From NCBI GenBank assembly GCA_963575745.1, contig CAUYUJ010018327.1, positions 92,501 through 138,500 of the forward strand: a stretch of 46,000 nt of DNA, in the 5' to 3' direction. The DNA is from Prorocentrum cordatum (taxonomy: Eukaryota; Sar; Dinophyceae; Prorocentrales; Prorocentraceae). Positions 38,849 to 46,000 of the stretch are shown one piece after another. The notes below the pieces were generated by a model. It saw only the letters and a list, made by a program, of their open reading frames with translations. It ran no database searches and had not been told where the DNA came from. Numbering within the stretch: the first letter of the stretch is position 1; each line of letters starts with the position of its first letter. The position numbers and the translations under genes were made by a program.

Positions 38849-38958
38849 TGTTGAGGTTTATAATATTGTAGCACGTTGTAGGAGCAGCAAAGTAGGAGAA
38901 GAGCGGGAGCGTGCGACCGCAGGCATTTGGGAGTCTCAGAATAACATAGTAGTTTGTC
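38849..38958 (+). repeat. Right LTR (110 bp)
   Basis: It starts tgttgaggtttata and ends tttgtca, and aligns end to end with 31136-31246 with about 11 substitutions and one 1 bp gap (roughly 10% divergence). It is followed by tatat. Confidence 0.92.
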
Positions 38959-39061
38959 ATATATAGTGGTTTTCGGTCCATCCCGCCACCGTGCCTTGGT
39001 TGTCGGTCTGAGATCATTGTTGCCTGGGTTGCGGGTTAGAAGTGCCATGCCTTAAGTGGTA

Positions 39062-39640
39062 CTTGGCGTTCGTTTTGGGCTTCTTGGGCCGGTTCTTGGG
39101 GGCCTCCTGGAGCCCTTGGGGGGCCTCTTGGGGCCCTCTTGGGGCCCCTTTGGGGGCCTCTTGGGGGGCTTCTCGGGGGCCTCGTGGGCCCTGTTGGGCG
39201 CCTGTTGGGCCTCCTCTGGGGCCGTCTTGCGGCGGGAGAGGCTCGGACTGTTGGTTCAGGCCCCCCCTCTTGGGCCACGTCTTGGGGCACTCTTGGGCCG
39301 TCTTGGGAGCCTCTTAGGCAGTCTTGGCGCCCTCTTGGGCCGTTTCGAGCGCCTCTTGGGAGCCTCTTGGGCCGTTTTGGGGCGTTCTTGGGGGGCTCTG
39401 GGGCCGTCTTCAAAGCCGTGAAAGCCGAAAAGTCGTGTATGAAAAAAATGTAGTTTTCCCAACAGGAATTCAACGATTTTGGCCTCTGAGGCCCATCTCG
39501 GGAATGCTCTGGGAGGCTTCTGGGGCCGTCGTGGGGCCATCCTGGGCGTTTGGGGGCAGCCTTTGGGAGTCTCGGGGGCCTCTTGGGCCGTCGTGGGGGC
39601 TGCTTGGAGCCCTCTCGGGCTTCGTGGGGCCCGATGACAC
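39062..39640 (+). repeat. CTTGGGG-family segment with unit-like internal strings
   Basis: It has CTTGGGG blocks from 39062 to 39410, then gtcttcaaagccgtgaaag, gccgaaaagtcgtg and caacgattttggcctctgag, then more CTTGGGG to 39620. These mirror the gagaacgctaacat and atcaatgatttcggcctctg strings of the 20-30 kb units in the same order, so this is a diverged, partial member. It lacks modules 1 and 2. Confidence 0.72.
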
Positions 39641-39739
39641 CTTTGCCCCTTCCCCCCCCCTCCAAACCGGCCGGGCCGGGCTCCCGGGGGAGGGGTTTGT
39701 GGAGGGGGAAGCATCTCACACGCCGTGACCCCAAGGGGT

Positions 39740-40760
39740 TGGCGGATTGTGGTGATGATGACGATGATGATGTCGTTGTTGATGATGATAAGACACGATG
39801 ATGGTGACGAGGAGGATGATGATGATGATGATGGTGATCATGATGGTGGTGGTGATGGTGATGGTGATGGTGATGGTGATGGTGGTGGTCATGGTGATGA
39901 TCATGGTGATGGCGATGGCGATGGCGACGGCGTCATTGATGATGGTGGTGATTGTGATGATGAGGTGATGATGAAATTGATGGAGATGGTGATCATGATG
40001 GTGATAATGCGGGCTTTGGTGGTGAGATTATGGTGATGCTGTTGAGCCTGATGACGATGCTGATGATGCTGATGACGATGCCGATGAATATGGTTATGAA
40101 TATGATGCCGATGCTGCATATGATGATGGTGATGATGATGATGTTGATGATGGTGGTGGTGATAGTGATGATGGCGATGGTGGTGATGATGTTGCTGATG
40201 ATGGTGATAGTGATCGTGATGTTAGTGATGCTGGTGGTGGTGATGGTAATGGTGATGGCGATGGTGAAGATGGTGATGCTGATCATGATGATGGCGATGA
40301 TGATGGTGATGATGATGGTGATGACGCTTGTAATGATGAGGGCGAGGACTATGCTGATGATGATGATGTTGATGCTGATAGCGGTGATGGTGGTCGTGGG
40401 GATGTTGATTTTGATGGTGCTGATGGTGTTGATGAGGATGTTGACATTGATGGTGTTGGTGATGATGGTGGTGCTGATGATTATGATGATGGTGATGCTG
40501 ATGCTGGTGCTGCTGATGATGGTGATTATGATGGTGAGTTTGCTGATGTGTGTGATGATGATGGTGGTGATGGTGGTGGTGGTGCTGTTGATGATGACTA
40601 CGGTGGTGGGGGTGATGGTGGTGTTGGTGATGATGCTGGTGGTGATGATGATGCTGATGACGATGCTGGTGGTGTGATGGTGGTGACGATTTCGGTGATG
40701 ATGGGGATGGGGTTTGTGACGATTATGGTGATGGTGATGGTGATGGCGGGGAGGAGGATG
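39740..40760. repeat. (GAT/GGT)n triplet block, ~1 kb
   Basis: gatgatgatggtgatg variants run for about a kilobase. Frames encode Met/Val/Leu, Asp/Gly or, on the minus strand, Ile/Thr/Ser/His runs. None is a gene. Confidence 0.92.
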
Positions 40761-41180
40761 CAGGCCAATGGTGAAGACGGGTGCAGGGGGATGATAGACG
40801 AGGAAGCTGGAGGAGGAGGTGGAGGAGAATGGAGGACGGATGAAGAGAAGGATGGAAGCAGTGATGGGGAGCTGGATGGAGGAAGGGGGAGACGGAAGGA
40901 ATGCCGATGATGATAGTGAGGCGCGGCGGCGGCGTCCTGGGGTTTTTGGCAAGGGGCAGTTGTACCAAAATGGCATGAAGGAAGGAGTGGAGAGCAGGGG
41001 ATATGAAGAGGAGGAGGGGGCAGGAGGAGGAGGAGGGACAAGGGGGTGGAGGGTGGAAGGGGGAGGAGGAATCGGGAGGACGAGGACGAGGAAGAGGATG
41101 AAGAGGAGCGGGGAGGACAATCATGAGAAAGACGAGAAGGAGTTGATGGACGGGGGGGGGAGGACGAAGGACGACGGAGG
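40761..41180. repeat. GGA/GAG-rich purine tract
   Basis: Degenerate purine-rich sequence (ggaggaggtggaggagaatg, gaggaggagggggcaggagg), interrupted at 40915-40985 by mixed sequence. No supportable gene. Confidence 0.7.
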
Positions 41181-41534
41181 AGTACGGCGGGAACACCGGC
41201 CGCAGACCCTGGCGCGCCGCCGCCCCGTCCCGTTCGCACGATCGGCCGCGGTGACGCGCGCGGAGCTCGTTTTCGTTCTGATTTCAACCCACACGCTAGG
41301 AATCGAACATTCATATAGATCCGCCTCCTTGATTCTCCTTCTCTTCCAGCTCATCCTCCCTGCTGCTCTCCTTCAGATCCTCCTCACCCTGCCCCCCTAT
41401 GCACGCTGGTCTCATCATCTTGCCCCCTCCTTCTTCTGCCCTCTCCTTCCCTCCCTTCTGTCCCCATCCTGCCCTCTCCTTCCCCTTCTCCTTCATCCCT
41501 TCCTATTCCTCCTGCTTCCTTCTTCCTCCTACTC

Positions 41535-41682
41535 TTCATTCCTGAAATTGGTTCCTGGAGGAGGAGATTCTGGGCAGGCTGCGTCCTTGTCGCTGTGGCT
41601 GGATTCGGTGATTCGTCGCTACTGGCCGATTTGCCTTCCGCCCGAGTCCGAGGCGGAATATCAGTTATCTGAACTGCTCTAG
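41535..41682 (+). CDS. Candidate terminal exon (unknown)
   Basis: A 200 bp pyrimidine tract (41330-41530) precedes a frame reading LVPGGGDSGQAASLSLWLDS, VIRRYWPICLPPESEAEYQL, SELL and stop at 41680-41682. Possible acceptors are tggag (41560) and gggcag (41577). The residue mix is protein-like and the position after a polypyrimidine tract fits a last exon. No family is recognised and no other exon is visible upstream. Confidence 0.33.
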
Positions 41683-41689
41683 GAGATGG

Positions 41690-42303
41690 GGGGGCCGCGA
41701 AAGATGTAAAACAAACCAAACGAGCGCAAAGCAAGCCCAGGCAATGATGAGGCACGTGCTCATTTTTCTCCATCTGCGCGGAGAGGGCCCGAGACGGCCA
41801 GATATAATCAAAGACGTGTGAAGACAGGCATACCGCTATCACGAACGTGAAGCTCCCAGCAACTGAGCCACTCTTCAGGCACATTCTGAGTGGGAGGCTT
41901 CACGATCATCTTCCCATACCCGCACTTTCTGGCGGGCAACGCCGAGAAAAAGTACAAGTGTCGACAATTCGTTTCACCACGTCCGCCAAGACAACGGCAC
42001 GAGCCCCGAAAAAGCAAATCAATTGCTTGCATACCCCCCCCCCCTCACGGGCCATCTCCAACACGTGGGCCCAATTGGGGACCCATGAGAGTACGCAAGG
42101 AAATTCCGAGCCTCGAAGCGGGCCGCTGGGGCCATTTGCCAGGAGCTGCCAGGGCCTGCGCCTGAGTGGCATCCACTTCATTCGGCCCACTAACCAGTAT
42201 CCACTCCAAAGGTCTCGTCCGAGAAAAAGGCCACCACTGCTATCGTCGTCTCCTGAATCATCGTTCCCCTTGCCACGGCGATCCTCTGTGGTTTTCAATG
42301 TCA
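41690..42303 (-). other. Region downstream of the recombinase, decayed coding possible
   Basis: Minus-strand frames here contain plausible pieces (MIVKPPTQNVPEEWLSCWEL ending 41808; CFFGARAVVLADVVKRIVDT ending 41906), but they switch frame and match no family I can name. They may be the 3' part of the recombinase element. No confident gene. Confidence 0.3.
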
Positions 42304-43294
42304 TCAGCTCGGCCGCGACATCACGAGCGGGCCCACGTTGCACCGCCAGTTCCTAGGCCTTGGGCGAAGAGCTCGTAGCACCTCGGCCTTCTGGTCGAGC
42401 GTCGCCGCCGTGGCCGCCTTGAGGACCTTGTCTGGCATCTTCGCCCTGAACTTCGTGAGAGCGAAGGTCTTTGAGTAACCCTGCACGCTAGACAAGGCCT
42501 TCCAGCGCCCGTGGCGCCTCACCTGCTCGAGCGTCGACTGGTCACGGTCTACGTCCTCGTTGTGGCCCGAGTGACGGATTCCATGTGGCGGGGGAGCCCA
42601 CGGCATGCCGAGCGCACGGCACGCTTGTTGCCAGAGCTTCCTGAATTGCACCTGGTGGTTGCCGAACAGCTTATCATTTTGGGTCGACCTGAAGTTGCGA
42701 AGGCCCAGGACCAGATTGGCAATCCCCCCGCGGCGCACCACAGCTCCCTTGTTCGTGCCTGTCGTGACCTCGTACTGGGTCAGCGTCCAGACCACCTCCG
42801 CGTGGCGGCCTGTCTCCATCATGCAGATCGATGGCGAGGATGGCCTCCTCGGGTAGCGGCCCTGCCTCCTTGGTGCCCGCCAGCTTCTGCCAACTTTTCA
42901 GGCTCCTGATCGCGAGGGGCAGCGTGTTGCGAGGCTGCGGCCAGATCACCAACAACCCGAACAGGACGACCGACCCCCAGGTAGCCCGCTTGCGCTGCCT
43001 GTAGCACTTGATGTCCATATAGTCGGCGAGCGCCCTGTCGACCTCCAGCTCGGACGTGAGCTGCCAGTCATTCCTGTTCCAGAACCCGAGGAAGTCGCGA
43101 ACCTTGGGGGCCCGCTGCATTGCCATTACGTCCTCATCGAATGCGTCAAGAGGCGAGTGAACCCCCGTTCGCGCAAGCCCACGCTCGGCTCTACCGCGCA
43201 GTTTTCTCTTGGGTCCCTCTTTGTCAGCTCGAAGGGTTGTTGGAGAAGAAGCCGACAGCGCAGGGTAGGCCGGATTCCTTTCCACGGCTGCCAT
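42304..43294 (-). pseudogene. Tyrosine recombinase (DIRS/Crypton-like), frameshifted
   Basis: Two overlapping minus-strand frames make one protein. The first (43294 to about 42820) has a basic N-terminus and a helical SAM-like core-binding region: MQRAPKVRDFLGFWNRNDWQ, LEVDRALADYMDIKCYRQRK, LPLAIRSLKSWQKLAG. It loses frame near 42815-42825 after LPEEAILAID. The second (42822 to 42304) carries the catalytic part: an Arg near GAVVRRG, PPPHGIRHSGH (His and Arg of HXXR), RRHGRWKALSSVQGYSK (His/Trp and the Tyr nucleophile), then a stop. This spacing is the R..HXXR..H/W..Y signature of phage-integrase-like recombinases found in DIRS and Crypton elements. Catalytic residues survive, but the frame does not. 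Confidence 0.82.
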
Positions 43295-43501
43295 TCAGGC
43301 ATCCCCGCAGCGACTTCTTTGGGATTGCAGCGTGCCTCGGAAGCGTTTTCCGAGTCTTTTTTCCAATACGCGTGCCTAACAATTTTGCGAAGCTTCCTTC
43401 GCAGCGTCTCGGCAGCTCCTGCAAAGCTCCTGCTCTGAAACTTGCAAGCTCTGTTGGCAATCGCCCGTACAGCAAGTTTTGCTATTCATCAGGAGGTCCA
43501 T

Positions 43502-43729
43502 TCAGTACTGATTCTGATCTCCCATGCGGCGATTGACGGTGCCGTGTTGGCCGTGAATGGGATTCTGTATTTGGTTGGTGACTGTTGCTTCGGTGCCTTC
43601 CTGAATGAGAAGAGGCACAGGTGGCAGGACGAGGCCAATGATGTCGGGCACCGCGTCGGCCCTAGTGGGCCTTGCGTTGACCTTCATGGGCCCAGGCCCA
43701 TTCCCGATGCCATACGACGAGGCCCCCAC
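43502..43729 (-). other. Short decayed frame between ORF1-like protein and recombinase
   Basis: A minus-strand frame reads MGASSYGIGNGPGPMKVNAR, PTRADAVPDIIGLVLPPVPL, LIQEGTEATV and stop. It is mildly protein-like and lies between the two pieces above. It is probably part of the same element's coding, now broken. No domain is recognised. The stretch 43295-43501 holds nothing supportable. Confidence 0.3.
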
Positions 43730-43734
43730 AGTAA

Positions 43735-44510
43735 CTACTTCTTGGCACGTTGGGGTCTCATTCGTCGTAGGGTCGCATACGTCGCAGTGGCATGCGTCCG
43801 CCTCGTCGTAGGGGTCAAATTGTCGTCTAAGTCGTCAGCTTGCGTTTTTGTCGTGACCCTCAGGTCTGCGTTCAGGCTGGTTTGCTCTGCCTGGATGAGG
43901 CGATCCTTCTTTCGAGCTGGTGGCACTGCTTGACCAGTAGCCTGGCTGGTGGTCAAGCTGGTCACCGTGGTTTCAAGGCACATTACCCTGTCCGCGAGCC
44001 TCTGCTGCTCCGCTTCGACGCTGCGGAACCTGGCGTCGGTTTGATTGGGGATCCTCTGGATGCTTGGTCTGGATCACCTTTCTTCGTCCGAGTCTTCGTC
44101 GTAGCATGGTGGCTCTTGGCGCTCGGCGGGCTTTTGTGGGATGCGACCGGTGTTTGAGATCCCGTGATTGGTATATTGAGCGTAGGCGCGATCGGGACGC
44201 CCCAGTTTTGTGCAGTAGGGGCTGTGCCGTTATCCTGGTGGATAACGGTTGAGGCGGTGAATTTTGGTGGGTCACGGTTGGTGCCCGTATTGTACGTGTT
44301 GGCAACATGCAGGTTGGTGTAGTTGATCTTGAATTGCTTGCAAAGTGTCATCAGCTGGCTCCTGAGCCGAGGCTGGTTGGAGCGGTGTTGCTGGTAAGCG
44401 GATTCGAGGTCGGCTGGGTGCTGTTGGACAAGTTCGTCGTCGGCTGCAGCAGCCCGGTCTGCGCCGCCTCTGCTTTGGAGAGCAGCCGTACAGGCTTCCT
44501 GGCACATAAG
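43735..44510 (-). pseudogene. ORF1-like coiled-coil protein upstream of the recombinase, frameshifted
   Basis: Two minus-strand frames are joined by a shift near 44030-44060. The first (44507 to about 44040) has DRAAAADDELVQQHPADLES, NQPRLRSQLMTLCKQFKINY, then a Thr/Asn/Pro-rich stretch. The second reads TDARFRSVEAEQQRLADRVM, CLETTVTSLTTSQATGQAVP, ending at 43735. The second is a short coiled coil of the kind found in dinoflagellate transposon ORF1 proteins. It shares strand and order with the recombinase, so it probably belongs to the same element. The start is approximate. Confidence 0.5.
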
Positions 44511-44729
44511 AAGGTTATGTGGACATGAGGCTTATCGGCCCTTGCCTGGTGGCTTGGGCTAGAGTGGTACATGAAGCACACGGCGCGGTCGGAAATATGG
44601 AGAAGACGCGAATCAGTCACACCATGGGTTACGGTGTGTCCAGTCTCGCCACGCGCGGAGAAAACTGATTTCTGCGCTGGCGGATTCGCGTCGCGGCTGC
44701 GCACTGGGTCAGAAACCCTCGAGCCGGCA

Positions 44730-44955
44730 ATAGCGATAGAGAGAGAGAGAGAATGAGTGAGAGAGAGGGGGGAGAGGGAGCGGGAGAAAGAGAAAGAGAG
44801 AGAAAGAGAGAAGGAGAGAGAGCGAGAGGAACAAAAACAGCGAGAGGGAGAGATACATACAAATAATCAATAACAGTTTGTTGCCCGACAAACAAAAGAA
44901 AACGCTGAAGAGAGAGAAAGAGGGAGGGAGATAGAGAGAGAGAGAGAGAACAACA
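44730..44955. repeat. (GA)n-rich microsatellite
   Basis: Interrupted gagagagaga runs with aagagagagaa and gggagagg variants. Minus-strand Leu/Ser runs are artefacts. GGA-rich sequence continues to about 45090. Confidence 0.9.
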
Positions 44956-45099
44956 AAAAATGCCCCCCGTCTGTCTCGGCCTTACCCCTGGGAGGAAAAG
45001 GAGAAGAGGAGGCGGAGGAGGAGGAACAGGGGAGGAAGAGAGGAGGCGGCCCAGGCCCACCTTCTGGTTCAGCTGGTCTCCGGGAGGAAAAGGAGGATC

Positions 45100-45790
45100 A
45101 AGGCGAACCGCTTGGCCGCATAATTGAGGCCTTGGTCCTAGACCAAAGCGTTCCCAAGGGCGGATTTTTCTGAAGAGGAGCAGCGGGACGAAGACCCTGC
45201 GCATGACTTGAAGGCAAGCCCCACGCTCTGGCGCGGAAGCCTGCCATTACGTCCTTGTCTCCGAATCTTGGATATATTCCTATCCATCGCCGGAGGAACG
45301 TTAATCCGAGGACCCCAGAAAGTGGTGGATGTGGATACCTCCCCCCCCCCTCCTCACTGGTGACCGAGTGTATCCATCTCCGCCGCCTTCGGGGATCTTC
45401 GGGGATCGGCTCCGCAGGCGCTAGATACGCGTAAGTTTGGCCACGTGTTGACGCACCTCTTGGGCGACCCGACAGAGAGGCGATGAGGAGGTGAGGCCCA
45501 GTGGCCATCGAGGCTCAGTATGAAGAGGGCATCTGGGCATGGTCTATAGGAGGAGGATGAGGAGCGGGATCGATCGGACTGGTAGGAGATCACGAAAATA
45601 TGATTCCGCTGCTGGCAGAGGTTGGCCTGACCCAAACTGCCCCTCTCTGCCTTCATTCTCTGGAGCAGGCTTCGAGGTTCGAGGATCGAGGTTCATTGGT
45701 GCCAGGTGCTCTACGCCCCGACGGCGATGTGGTGCGATTCAGCCTCCTTTTGGGCTGCCCTCATTCATATTGTCTGCCACATAGCTCGGG
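45100..45790. other. No supportable gene
   Basis: This is mixed sequence with open but unrecognisable frames on both strands, the longest a minus-strand frame at 45098-45508. It shares a faint resemblance with 30800-30840 (agatcacgaaaatatg against agaccacgaaaatgtg). Confidence 0.3.
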
Positions 45791-45960
45791 GGAAAGTCTT
45801 ACCAGAGCCTCCCGGTGATCGGCTGGACGCTAAGGCGGGGGCTCGGCGCCTGATGGACAATGCCCCGCCCAAGCCATCGTCAGCACCCTCGTGGGGCGAT
45901 TGGCTTGGGAAGGGGGGCGCTGCGCCTGTGCTGGGGAACATCGGAGACGACGAGATCTGA
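45791..45960 (+). CDS. Candidate terminal exon (unknown)
   Basis: The frame reads LPEPPGDRLDAKAGARRLMD, NAPPKPSSAPSWGDWLGKGG, AAPVLGNIGDDEI and stop (45958-45960). The balanced composition, a short Pro/Ser linker and an acidic end look protein-like. A possible acceptor, cttaccag, is at 45798-45805. The frame is open upstream to 45706, but that part is less convincing. I recognise no family. Confidence 0.35.
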
Positions 45961-46000
45961 CCGCGCACCACACTCAGCCCCCTCCTCTGCCACCTCCTTC

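Larger units (their letters stand above)
31136..38958 (+). mobile_element. Ty1/Copia LTR retrotransposon, complete but decayed
   Basis: The order is LTR, gag, protease, integrase, reverse transcriptase, RNase H, an extra ORF, LTR. Integrase before RT is the Copia order. The two LTRs are ~110 bp. They differ at about 11 positions and one indel, so the insertion is not recent. Coding is split by at least five frame changes or stops, and key catalytic residues are lost in RT and RNase H. The flanks read catat before the left LTR and tatat after the right one, a possible imperfect 5 bp target duplication. A CTTGGGG fragment is nested inside RNase H. An autonomous life is excluded for this copy. 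Confidence 0.93.

Noticed and set aside
39740-41120. Long minus-strand Ile/Thr/Ser frame (375 codons) and plus-strand Met/Val/Asp frames
   Set aside because: These are products of the GAT/GGT triplet block and the adjoining GGA tract, with no complex domain.
44571-45204. Leu/Ser-rich minus-strand frames resembling membrane proteins
   Set aside because: They derive from the GA-rich microsatellite and GGA tract.

Overview
The window looks like nuclear DNA of a dinoflagellate or a close relative. This is inferred from content, not from a database match. It is GC-rich and dominated by repeats. The one clear host gene is broken into exons by introns bounded by AG|GT direct repeats. The mobile elements match types I know from dinoflagellate genomes: a non-LTR element with RT, Cys cluster and RNase H, a Ty1/Copia element, and a tyrosine recombinase. 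I saw no rRNA, tRNA, CRISPR or bacterial-style operon.

Layout. (1) 1-5.5 kb: plus-strand exons of a multi-KH-domain RNA-binding protein at 269-400, 1061-1699 and 5110-~5235. Both introns are phase 0. The second is 3.4 kb and holds several tandem repeats. Two related hairpin elements lie about 100 bp downstream of exons 2 and 3. (2) 6.0-17.7 kb: a satellite array of about eight degenerate ~1.25-1.4 kb monomers packed with GCGCGC palindromes. A 0.8 kb CGA-triplet block and a 0.9 kb AGCAT-pentamer island interrupt it. A ~75 bp repeat (17.78-18.11 kb) follows. (3) 18.1-19.9 kb: two weak candidate exons, a Pro-rich one and a Met-rich one ending in an Arg/Ser tail, plus a ~100 bp duplication. (4) 20.0-30.3 kb: seven ~1.1 kb tandem units rich in CTTGGGG. 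Each carries short modules whose differences between copies fall mostly at third codon positions. Unit 3 holds a foreign minus-strand exon-like fragment. Unit 4 has lost its middle to a 5'-truncated, frameshifted non-LTR retrotransposon.

(5) 31.1-39.0 kb: a complete but decayed Copia LTR retrotransposon with ~110 bp LTRs, gag, protease, integrase, RT, RNase H and an extra 3' ORF. It contains a nested CTTGGGG insertion flanked by an 18 bp target duplication. (6) 39.0-41.2 kb: another CTTGGGG segment, a 1 kb GAT/GGT triplet block and a GGA tract. (7) 41.2-46 kb: a possible terminal exon, then a minus-strand broken tyrosine-recombinase element with coiled-coil ORF1-like pieces, a GA tract, and a possible terminal exon near the right edge.

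Most long open frames here are side effects of repeats that lack stop codons. The likeliest undescribed system is the 1.1 kb tandem family, which may be a tandem gene array or a mobile coding repeat. Next are the hairpin pair linked to the KH introns and the evidence that CTTGGGG sequence can insert with target duplication.
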